Assembly (NCBI GenBank): GCA_903813345.2
Contig: CAIIXF020000004.1
Span: 16,541,513-16,605,512 of the forward strand
Direction: 5' to 3'
DNA from: Owenia fusiformis
Lineage: Eukaryota; Annelida; Polychaeta; Sabellida; Oweniidae
Length of the DNA stretch: 64,000 bases
Within the stretch, counting starts at the first letter, position 1; every line of letters starts with the position of its first letter. Shown one piece after another: positions 1-11,800 of the stretch. Made by a program: the position numbers and the translations under genes. The notes under the pieces are model-generated. The model had not been told where the DNA came from and did no database searches. It saw only the letters and a list, made by a program, of their open reading frames with translations.

Positions 1-254
1 CCATTTTCTATTTTTAAACGTTACCTTTTGCTTAATAAAATAAAAACCTCGTACGAGCAAAATGATATGTGTCTAAGCTAGATGATGAAGTAAAGTATCT
101 TTTAAGATTTTTTAGAATTGGTTCCACTATTCTGGTCATTCTTGTCAGTAGGAGAAATATGTTACTGAGCAAACCTAGAATCTAACTAATTTAGTGAAGA
201 ATAGGGCTTTTTAAACAGGAGACTAAATTGGGGGCTCGTGCGATCTTGAATGTC

Positions 255-790
255 ATCCTTTCTATTTGACCTTCAAGATTTGACCTTCCGTGACTTTTTC
301 AAGGTCAAAAAAGGTCAAAAAGATCTTGTTTTCAACTTGCTTCAAATTGACCATTTTTTTCAAATCATGTACAAGTTATCAGAAGTTCAAATCTGACTTT
401 AGATTTGAGATTCGACCTTCATTGACGTTCTCAAGGTCAAAAGGTATTTTTTCAACTTGCTTCAAATTGACCAATTATTTTTTCAAAATCAACAGGAGTT
501 CTTAAAAGTTCAAATTCGGTTATAGATTTGACCTTCAATGACATTCTCAAGGTCATAAAATATTTGACCTTCTCAAGGTCAAAAATGTCATTTTTCAACT
601 TGCTTCAAATTGACCAATTCAGTGTTTCAAAATCAACTACAAGTTCAAATCTGACTTTGGATTTGATATTTCACCTTCAATGACCTTGTCAGGGTCAAAA
701 AAATTTTTTTTCAACTCGCTTCAAATTGACCAATTTTTATTCTTAAAATCATCTACAAGTTCTCAGAAATTCAAATTTGACTTAAGAGTG
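255..790. repeat. TCAAGGTCA-rich degenerate repeat, intron 2 of copy A
   Basis: About four diverged units of roughly 120-140 bases, each containing a TTTCAACTTGCTTCAAATTG-like core (about 330, 451, 593, 710) and several AAGGTCA or TGACCTT motifs. At 562-580 two half-sites face away from each other (TGACCTTCTCAAGGTCA). TCAAGGTCA is the extended half-site of ERR/SF-1-type nuclear receptors; regulatory use here is speculation. Confidence 0.7.
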
Positions 791-964
791 AACTCATAAC
801 ATTGTGAGCTACTAGATGGTGACATTTTGTCATGTTAATGCCTTGTTTTCGTCTCCACCCTCTGAATTTTCAGGGTCACCCCAGGTGTTGGTTTAGTTTA
901 ATGTTTTATATGTGGGCAGGGGAATGGGTTCGAGACCCCCCCCCCTTTACTAAAAGCTGGCTAC

Positions 965-1433
965 GGGCATATTGCTCATATTGCATGTGAAGTATTAAAC
1001 ATTGCAATGGATGCAATCATTTTCATTGGAATCGATATGAAAGTGTTCTGGCACTTAAAATGACTAAGATGTGCAAGCAACAATTATCATTTCTGGTGAA
1101 GGCCAAACATTCATCATAGGGAACGACAAACAGCATTTAAAATATAATATCATGAAAAAACACGCAGTGTGGGCAATGGGGGAATGAGAAACATCATTCA
1201 AAGTGGTATGGTTATGTGTCGGTCATGAAAATAAAAAGAAAGCATAGCATGTTGAATAGAACTGTAAAGGTTTCATGCATCGCTATTCCCACAAAGTTAT
1301 AACATGATCATATGTGAAACTGAGAGTGAAATATATTGTTTTTTGGTTTGGCAATGACTCATTCTTTGCTGTAATTTTAATACAAACATAAAAATACGAA
1401 TACAACTAACTTTTGATTGTACGTTTATATTGC
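965..1433. other. Segment present in block A only
   Basis: About 470 bases absent from block B, where gggcatattgc joins directly to acatgatttt near 32535. Both edges in A carry ATATTGC, so a microhomology-mediated deletion in B is the simplest reading. No gene seen in it. Confidence 0.75.
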
Positions 1434-2770
1434 ACATGATTTTAAAGTCATTTTGTATCCTCAAACACATACTTAATGAAGTTTTACAATGACAATTCAA
1501 ATAATTCAAAAGTTGAATAATGATGATCTAAACACTTTTATTAAGCACTTTCATTTCTCAAAATAATAATCTAAAAATATTTTTTCCCAAAGATGATATT
1601 TTAATGTTTGAAGGATACAAAATATTGGACAGCCTAATCTAGTCAACTTGAATTCACGACAGAAATACCTACACCCAATCATATATCTCCATTGTCTGCA
1701 ATCGAAGATGTGTTATCAAAATGTACCTTCTGGCGTAGCTTTCACCAAAATAATACATCAATAGTGTATATTAATATGGCCGATGTGTTGGAGGATACAA
1801 ATATTTGACAAATTGTATACATATAGTAAAACATACTTAATTTTGTGACCAAGACATATCAAACATCCCGTTTTCAAGAGCTGGTAGCACATACCTTTTA
1901 TTAGCATGCTCAAAAATATCAACGCAATCGATACATTTTAGGTTAAAGAATTCGAGTTTATATTTGCCGAAAAAATAAAATATTTCTTAATTGTCAAAAA
2001 ATCCATCATTAAAGTGATCTTTTTTTAAAAGATAAGCAATATTCCAAACAGGTACCTTGTGGTAATGATTGCTTAAAGTCTGGTCAACAAAACATAACAC
2101 ATTGCATGTCCATGAAATCAACATATATGTCGCAGTCTCTAGTACAACAACAGATATTTAAAATATCAATTATCGTAAATTGTCCCATATTTCATGCTAC
2201 ACATTTCTCTCGATTTTGGGAAGCAACGGTCGTCGATTAAATGTGACTGAAGCAATGAATAACAAAAGTTTCACTCTTAGTTTTACCAAGGACAATTTTA
2301 TGTGTTCATTAGTATCCATGAAGGTTCAGTGAACGACAAACCAAAGGGTTTTTGTGTACATTCGCACCCACATTTCAAGGGTAATTCAGAAAAAGATATC
2401 CAGGCTATGTTAAGGGGCATGCATGTAATTTTTCATGAGTCAACTTTCATAAGATGGAAGACAATGATTTTGAACACTTAATTGTGCCACTTCTTTTTCA
2501 ATAGCTACTGGTCATATGCACTGATTTTTGCAATCTCTAAAGCTTTGTACAGAGCGGACTTTGGCCTATTGTGCAAAAGTAATGATTATTCAGTGGTCCG
2601 TCGTCTCATATGAATAAATGACACATCATATTGGAAAGAAGAGACACTTGGCTCAAATGGTAAACTAAATGAAATTGATTTTGGGACCACTAATTTTATA
2701 TTTTACAATATTTTGCGACAGACTGTATACTGACTTGGGCTGGGATAAGAATTCAAATCTGTGATTGTTG
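1434..2770. other. Intron 2 remainder of copy A, no recognisable feature
   Basis: AT-rich sequence preserved in block B (about 32530-33868) with scattered substitutions. No convincing coding or repeat structure. Confidence 0.6.
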
Positions 2771-2776
2771 ATTTAG

Positions 2777-2828
2777 GTGGCCATTGGTGGCGTCGTCATG
2801 TATGCTCCTGCAATAGCTCTAGAGGCAG
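2777..2828 (+). CDS. Copy A exon 3
   Basis: 52 bases, phase 0 in and 1 out, donor gtaaga. Encodes VAIGGVVMYAPAIALEA, equivalent to the IYAPALALNQ helix of human SLC5A8. It is followed directly by the 75-bp minisatellite of intron 3. Confidence 0.88.
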
Positions 2829-5800
2829 GTAAGAGGGTAATCATTGTAATTTTGCTATTTTCCTATTACATTTCGATATATCACACTCTAGTAGACTAGT
2901 AGTAGTACTAGTAGTATATCTGCAGTATGTCACTCAACATTTCAGTAACTGGTTTATCACACTCTCTAGACTAGTAGTAGTACTAGTAGTATATCTGCAG
3001 TATGTCACTCAACATTTCAGTAACTGGTCTATCACACTCTCTAGACTAGTAGTAGTACTAGTAGTATATCTGCATTATGTCACTCAACATTACAGTAACT
3101 GGTCTATCACACTCTCTAGACTAGTAGTAGTACTAGTAGTTTATCTGCAGTATGTCACTCAACATTTCAGTAACTGGTCTTTCGACGTGGGTCTCTATTT
3201 TAATTATGGCAGCAGTAGCAACATTCTATACAACACTGGTATGTCAGGCTCTATTAAAGCACATATTATATCTTGCAATCTCGTTTCTGGTTGAACTATA
3301 TTGTATTCTATGTATAAAAATAATTTAAGCACACAAAGTAATGAATTGCAAGTGATTTAAGGGAATCCTGTCTTGTATGCGTTTTTCATGTATCCAGATA
3401 AAAAATTTAAGGTATAGCAATTACTAAAGACGAGCTGAGAGTATCTTTCTTAGAACACTATTGTTTTGCTCAAATATGTTTGATATGTGTCTATTTTCTA
3501 AAAGAGCAAAGTTCTGACTTTTTCTATTATATAGTAGCCCGGACAGAATTGTTCAAGGGTCACTTTTCTTTAGTAACTTTTTTAATTTTCAGTATTATCA
3601 ATATCTGATTGCATATTTGAAATCTAGAGTATAATTCTGACACAAAAAATATTTAATGAGAAACTTCTAATTTATTGACATTGCAGGCGTTTATAGTATA
3701 ACTGACGCTTTGATTAAACACAAGAGAGTGCTATGCTACGATGTTCCTGCTTGCCTTTTAACTCACTCAGTCAGTTTGTCATGTTGGCACCAACCTTTAC
3801 ATTCTTCGATGGTTTGAACACCACTATAGCCAGAGCGGTCGACCTTTAAGCGCTACCTGCTGTACGCACTACTCTGCCCTTGTTGGTAAAGGGATGGTGA
3901 ACAAACCCTCGGTCAATGTATTAGCAATTGTCAAATAAGTCATTGGTTAATGTTGTCTCCCCTGTGCCCATTTGTCATTTCTCCTCAGCCAGAGCCAGCG
4001 GGAGGCTTCATTTTCTGCAGATCCAACTGCTCTGTTCGCTCTCTTGAGTCATGAGGGTGGGAGTCCTACATTCTTGAACATTCGGTTGAGAGATGTTGAT
4101 GGAAATCCTCTACAACCTACTTCAACGGGATAGTAATGAACTTTCCACCCTTTGGCCTCTTTCTCCTCAACCAGATCTTGGTACTTTGCGATTTTGAGTT
4201 GGTGTGCTACCTCAATGCGATCTTCCCAAGGTACTGTCAGTTCTATCATGACAGCAATTCTTTTATCCTCTGAAAATAAAAGCATATCTGGTCTTTGGTT
4301 TGTTGTCGTGATACAGCTGGGAAATGTGAGTCTTTGGTGTAGATCTACTCTCAGCTCCCAGTCCTGTGCTTGTTGTAAGATGCCATATCTTCCTCGAGAG
4401 GTGTGCCTGCTACCGCTAGGCAAAACCTTCCCTTTGGGATTTGCGTTAGCACCCACAAAATGTTTCTCTAAGGGTTGCAGAGCTCAGAGCTCCACAGTGG
4501 ATACATGATGCATCTTCATTAAAACCCCAGGTAGTGAGATTGGCAGGAGATGGTAAAAGATCAGATATTGCTCTTAATAAGAAGCTAATCTTGCCCTGCT
4601 CCATATCCCATATGTCTTTCCATGAGAGCTGTCGATCGAGTGTAGACTCCCAGTGGGTCCATGCACCTTGTTTGACTAATTGTGCTAACCTCACCTGTCG
4701 ACCCTCTTCCTCTGATCGCCTTATCTCCTTTACTACAAGCTTCCTTCTTGTATCTTTCCACCTGGATGTGCCATAGTTTCCAAGGCCCATCCTACCTTTA
4801 CAAACGACACCTACTATGTCCTTATGACGGAGTTGGCTTTCAGCAATACCGATTGCCTGTTGAGGATTCCATCCCCTCCCATTCGATATTGTTTCTCCCG
4901 AGCTAGTAACTTTATTGTCCTTTGAAGAGCGTAGAGTGGTTACTGCTCTTACTTTGGCTGCTTTGTACTCTTCAAGTACTGAAGTTACCGGGAGGCTGAG
5001 CTTGGGAGATTTACTGAATAGAATACTGACGCAAATACATATTAATTCATCATCTTACTTCATATTTGTTCAAAACGGCGTAATATTTCGGTAAATTTGA
5101 ATGTTCAGTTGAACATTAATTTTTAAAGATTGGCATAAGCCTATAGGGTCATGCTGCCACCATTACAATCCTGATAGAATACACCAACTGACCAATCATA
5201 AAAAAACAAGAAGTCAAACTCACCCAAGGTTCATGAACTCAACTCTATTGAAATGTTTGGGTTGCGTTCAAGAGGATATGAAAAGGTGGCGCCCCAATGT
5301 GCGGGGTGTGATGAGAATAGGTCCAGTCTTTTCAAAAGGTCCAAACAGCCTTCTCAGAGGCCATTGAAACGCTGAAGAACAATTCACATGCATGCCATGG
5401 ATGGGTTAAAAGGCTTGTGACTGGGAAAGACATTAAACTGTGGCAAATATGACCCTATAGATGCAATGGTTAAACGAACTAGGGCTGCTAATCAAATATG
5501 GGTAACAATGGAATGGCCAAAAAAACTTTATGTCCTGCGACCTTACCAATAAACTGTACAAACAATGTGCAATACTTTTTTAAGTACCGGTATACATACA
5601 AGTCAATGTAAAACAAAAGGTTTAAATGCAGTCATTCCTCATTACCTCATACCAAAGCAGCAGTCTACACGAATCCATAGGCCCATGACGTTTTTTTTAA
5701 TATTAACGTTTAACTGAACATTCAAATTCATAAAACAAGCCACCATTTTGAACAAATATGAGACAAATGGTGAATTATGTATTTGCGTCTCTCATACTAG

Positions 5801-8800
5801 GAACGTCTATAGTGTCAGTAAGAGATGTTCCTTAAACATCCTTTGTATGTCAGAATTTTATTCTAGTTTAAAAAAATGTAATCAGATTTTGATAATACTG
5901 AAAATTAAAAAAGTTATTAAAGAAAAGGTGATCGTTGAACAATTCTGTCCGGGTTACTATGATTATGCAAGGAACTTTCTGCACGTAGGGAGTTCTCGAG
6001 ATTATTGTTGTTCTTTTGCGTAATATTTTATAACTGAATGTTTACATGTACGATTGCAGGGAGGTATTAAAGCCGTTATTTGGACAGACGTCTTCCAATT
6101 CTTGATCATAATGATAGGAATGATTATCGCATTAGCAATGGTAAATCACGTACTAGGCGTTTGCCTATCATTTTTTATATTAATTGCAATTACACTTTTC
6201 GAAATATGATGGTACATTTCGGATAATTTGAATTTCATGAAGCCGAAATCTTCATTTTGTCTTTTACATATTGATCATTAATCTGTCTATCAAGTTTGAA
6301 ATGAGGGAGTCTTGGGTTGTCGTTTTTTGACTACCATGAAGTAGTATCAAAAACAGCAATAATTGTTGACTCATTTTCATAAGTTTTGGTAAATTAATTA
6401 TAAGTTATTGTTGTTTCAAGGGTTGCAGTCGAGTTGGAGGCTTCGCAAATATGTGGGACCTGTGTCAGAGAGGTGGAAGAATCCAGCCAATAGAGTGATT
6501 GATTATAATTTATATAATGGACGCTGGTTGACAGACATTTTAATAAATTTGAACTTATGATATACCAAATTAAAGATGAATAAATTCCCTATCCATTGGT
6601 ATATAATATGACATATTATGATGTTTCCATCAAGAAAATCATAATTTATTTATGAAATACGAGTCTCCCATTTTTGGACCACCCTGCATGTATATACTGT
6701 ATGGATGTTTGAGTTTGTGTTCCAGCTTTGACTTGAACCCATTGACGAGACATACCTTCTGGGGCCTCACTATTGGTGTTGGGGTAATCTTTACAAATCC
6801 GTATGGAGTAAGCCAACCTGGAGTGCAGCGTTTTTCAGCAACACGATCACTCAAAGATGCCAGACTGTAAGCAGAATTTCTGAAAAATAATTTATGTACA
6901 TTAATATATATTACCTCGAGCATCCACAAAATAGCTAAGGCTAAACATAACACAATATCATACATTGTCATTTATTTCATTCGGGCATCCATAATATAGT
7001 TAAGGCTAAACCTAATACAATCTCGTTACATTGTCAATTATTCCATTGGGACATCCATAATATAACTTATGCTAAACCTAATACAACCTCGTTACATTGT
7101 CAATTATTCGATTCGGGCATACATACCATGGCTTATGTTTTACCTAATACAATCTCGTTACATTGTCAATTATTCCATCGGGCATCCATAATATAGCTTA
7201 TGTTTTACTAATACAATCTCGTTACATTGTCAATTATTCCATCGGGCATCCATAATATAGCGTATGTTTTACCTAATACAATCTAGTTACATTGTAAATT
7301 ATTCTATTCGGGCATTCACAATATAGTTTATGTTTGACCTAATGCAATCTCGTAACATTGTCAGTTATTCCATTCGGACATTAATAATATACCTGTTGCT
7401 AAATCTTAAACAGTCTCGTTACTTTGTAAATTTTTCCATTCGGACATCCATAATATAACTTATGCTAAACCTAATACAATCTCGTTACATTGTCAATTAT
7501 TCCATTCGGGCATACATACCATGGCTTATGTTTTACCTAATACAATCTCGTTACATTGTCAATTATTCCATCGGGCATCCATAATATAGCTTATGTTTTA
7601 CTAATACAATCTCGTTACATTGTCAATTATTCCATCGGGCATCCATAATATAGCTTATGTTTTACCTAATACAATCTAGTTACATTGTAAATTATTCTAT
7701 TCGGGCATTCACAATATAGTTTATGTTTGACCTAATGCAATCTCGTAACATTGTCAGTTATTCCATTCGGACATTAATAATATACCTGTTGCTTAATCTT
7801 AAACAGTCTCGTTACTTTGTAAATTTTTCCATTCGGACATCCATAATATAACTTATGCTAAACCTAATACAATCTCATGCATTGTCAATTATTCCATTCG
7901 GCCATTCATAAAATAGTTACCCTGAACCTAATACAATCTCGTTTCATTGTCAATTATTCCATTTGGGCAGCCATATATAGTTAAGGCTAAACCTAATACG
8001 ATCTCGTTTCATTGTCAATTTTTCCATTCGGACATCCATAATATAACTTATGCTAAACCTAATACAATCTCATGCATTGTCAATTATTCCATTCGGCCAT
8101 TCATAAAATAGTTACCCTGAACCTAATACAATCTCGTTCCATTGTCAATTATTCCATTTGGGCATCCATATATAGTTAAGGCTAAACCTAATACAATCTC
8201 GTTTCATTGTCAATTATTCCATTTGGGCATCCATATATAGTTAAGGCTAAACCTAATACGATCTCGTTTCATTGTCAATTATTCCATTTAGGCATCCATA
8301 ATATAACTTATGCTAAACCTAATACAATCTCATGCATTGTCAATTATTCCATTCGGGCATACATACCATGGTTTATGTTTTACCTAATACAATCTCGTTA
8401 CATTGTCAATTATTCCATCGGGCATCCATAATATAGCTTATGTTTTACCTAATACAATCTCGTTACATTGTCAATTATTCCATCGGGCATTCATAATGTA
8501 GCTCATGCTTAACCTAATACAATCTCGTTACATTGTACATTGTCTATTCGGGCATAACTTAATACAATCTCGTTACATTGTCAATTTTTCCATTCGGACA
8601 TCCATAATATAACTTATGCTAAAGCTTATACAATCTCGTTACATTGTCAATAATTCAATTTGGGCGTCCATAATATAGCTTATGTTTTACTAATACAATC
8701 TCGTTACATTGTCAATTATTCCATTGGGCATCCATAAAATAGCTTATGCTCAACCTAATACAATCTCGTTACATTGTACATTGTTCCATTCGGGCATCCA

Positions 8801-11800
8801 TAATGTACCTTATGCTTAACTCAATACAATCTCGTTACCTTGTCCATTGTTCCATTCGGCATCCATAATATAGCTTAATATAGCTTATGCTTAACCTAAT
8901 ACAATATATCAATGCAACCGACCGATCATTTGTTCTTACAGGACCATGCTAACAGTTATTCCCGCCGTTTGTGTGATTTATGCGCTGACAGCTCTTGTAG
9001 GGCTCACGGTGTATGCCTATTACTCTCACATTCAATGTGACCCTCTGGTTATTGGAGCTGTTACTAATATAAATCAGGTAGATTTACTGCAAGGACTCGA
9101 TGCGCTGAAATTTGGGGATTCATATCATTAAACTTTGTCATTAAAGCATGCATATTATGAAATATAGTTTCAATTTTTAGATATTCCCCTACTTTGTAAT
9201 GGATGTACTTGCGGTTCCAGGCATACCAGGGATATTTCTTGCAGCTATGTTTAGCGCCGCATTGAGGTGATTTTTAATATTTTAAAATCATTAGTAAAGA
9301 TCTTGAACTTTCGTGTCTGTGGAGTAAAGATAGGATTGACAATGTTGTAATTCTGGATGCTCTGTTCTTATTTCAATTCCTGGTCTTACGCTTTTGAAGA
9401 GATTTTATCGACAGATTTTTCGAGGTTCGTCATAATCATCTTTCTTCTGAAAATAAACCTGAAATATATTTATCAGGATATATTAACAATACGCCGTACG
9501 TTTTATAAAGACAAAAATCAATTCAGTGTTAAACTGCTATAAAGCAGACGCGTTGGCGCCACTGGGGGTCATCTAGCAACGAAGGCACGATGTCTTCGTT
9601 TCAGAATATTTTCCAAGCAATGATTTGGATCATTCTATATTCTTTGGCCTTCATCCTAGGTGATTCTCAATTTTCTCTATTTTTTCTCTATTTTGGACAC
9701 ATCCAGGGGACACATCGTGTTCGTGTCCAAAAACGTTCAAGTGCAATGTTTTGGGAACGAGTCTAGAATAAGATAAAAGCCCGTTTTGACTGTTTTTATT
9801 ACCCGAACTGTATTTCAGTACGATATCATCACTTGTTAATTCCCTTGCTGCAAATATCTGGGAGGACGTTCTTAGAGATCGCTTTCCTAACGCAAGCCTT
9901 GCTAGGGCGACGCATATTACAAAGGGATTGGGTACGTTATATATTTCTGAATCTCGCTTATTATGGAGTCATCACATTTAAGCCATGTGGGCTTACTGTT
10001 CGCTACCGTGTGGATACTTTGGTTGGGATAAGGCATTTATACACAGTGGGCAAAACAAATAGTTTTACAGCAATCTCCCATCACACCAAATAATTATTCA
10101 ATTAGTCAAGTAAAAAATTAATGCCCAAAATTAGCCAGCAGGCCACATTGTGGCGAACGGTGAGCCCGCACATCGAATGTGACAGCTACTTTAATTAAAA
10201 TATAACAGTGCAGTTAAGCTGTGTCTTATGGCTCATCCCAGGGTGAAGATATGCAGGGTTGTTATATTGTTTTAAACATATATTAAAATGATTCCAATTT
10301 TGTGTTATTTTAGTGATTGTATTTGGGATTTTGTCGACTGTGATGGCGTTTGTTGCTATGAAGATTCCTGGTCAAATCTTGCAGGTACACATCCAGAAAA
10401 TTTGTTTTGAGTTTCACCGTTACGTAACAATAGAAAATGCGTGTCGAATAGTTACACTATAAGGTAGATTTGCATATCTTTTAAGAAGCTAAGATCTTCA
10501 AAAGTTTTTCTCTAACATGTTCCACAAATTAGTTACTGTTCATTTTTGAACAGGCTGGATTATCACGCTTTCAAACCTAAGTAAAAAGTAACAAAATACT
10601 AAATTATATGGTCTGGTGTTTAGATATATAATTCAGTATCCTTACGTTGTAGTAAAATAGTAAGTGAAAATTATACAGTTTGGACTCTTCCACTCACAGG
10701 TCACCGTGGCATTGGGCGGAGCAGTTGGAGGGTCGGTTGTTGGGATGTATTGTCTTGGAGCCTTTACGACCAGCTGCAACTGGAAGGTAAACCAGGATGA
10801 AACATTAACAATCAAAAACAGAATAATGACAGAATAGCAAGTAAAATTTCCAAAAAGACGATACTTATATTTTTTTCTCCTAATAACCTGAATACTTAAC
10901 ATAACTAATAAATAAACGCTTATTGAATACGTCTGGGGTACAATATCACTGGTCCCCATCTGGTTATAAAGACGCTACTGCTTTATAACAAAATCGATGA
11001 ACTTCCGTCGAAGGAAAGTTTTCCTTTCATCATTTTCACCAACAATGCAAAGAGGTTGATTTGTACCTGGTGAATTTCGTAACGTCTTGGTTGAGTTGTG
11101 TAAACGTCCTGGTTGTTGACGTGAGGAATTCTTATTCGATTATTGGAGCTGCTGGATATATTTGCTCGTGACTGACTAGCTTTTCAGTAACATGATGCTA
11201 ATATTAACATATGGGTAAAACATTTGGATACAAATCCACCTTTTGTTGGTGAAAATGATGAAAATAAAAATTCCTCCGACTAGTATATAGTTTTCTTTCA
11301 TTTATATATTTACGGACTTTCTGCAAGTTTGTTATTTGATCGACCATATAAAAGTGGGAGACTATATTTATTCTGTTCATTTATTTTTTTCAGGGAGTAA
11401 CAGCTGGAGGATGGGTCGGTTTTGCTTTCTTATTGTGGATCGCTTTGGGGGCGTTCACGATCAAATCCACGAAACACATCCTTCCCCCGGCGTCAACTAA
11501 CGGATGCTATGTTAAAAACGTCAGCGAACTCTTTAATGAAACTAGTACAACGCCATATTCAACCAATGAATATCAGATTGGCTTCTCCAATTCAAGCACT
11601 GTTTCGCCTGTACCAGCGGTCGAGGAGTAAGACGCCACTTATATATATTATCTACGACTTATAATTACTAAATGGCTTTGGCCCAATTTGCTTGAATTAA
11701 TTCTTATTCTCCCAAAGTATAATCTTTATGTATGTAAAACGTATTCATTACATTCTTAGCCCTAATGTATGCAATTATCAATTTGAACGTGAATCGTAAA

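Noticed and set aside
5748-6023. 91-codon open frame before exon 5
   Set aside because: It lies in the right arm of the foldback element and is not maintained in copy B.
6905-8908. CRISPR-like alternation of a conserved core and variable stretches
   Set aside because: The variable parts are diverged copies of each other; it is a 66-base satellite.
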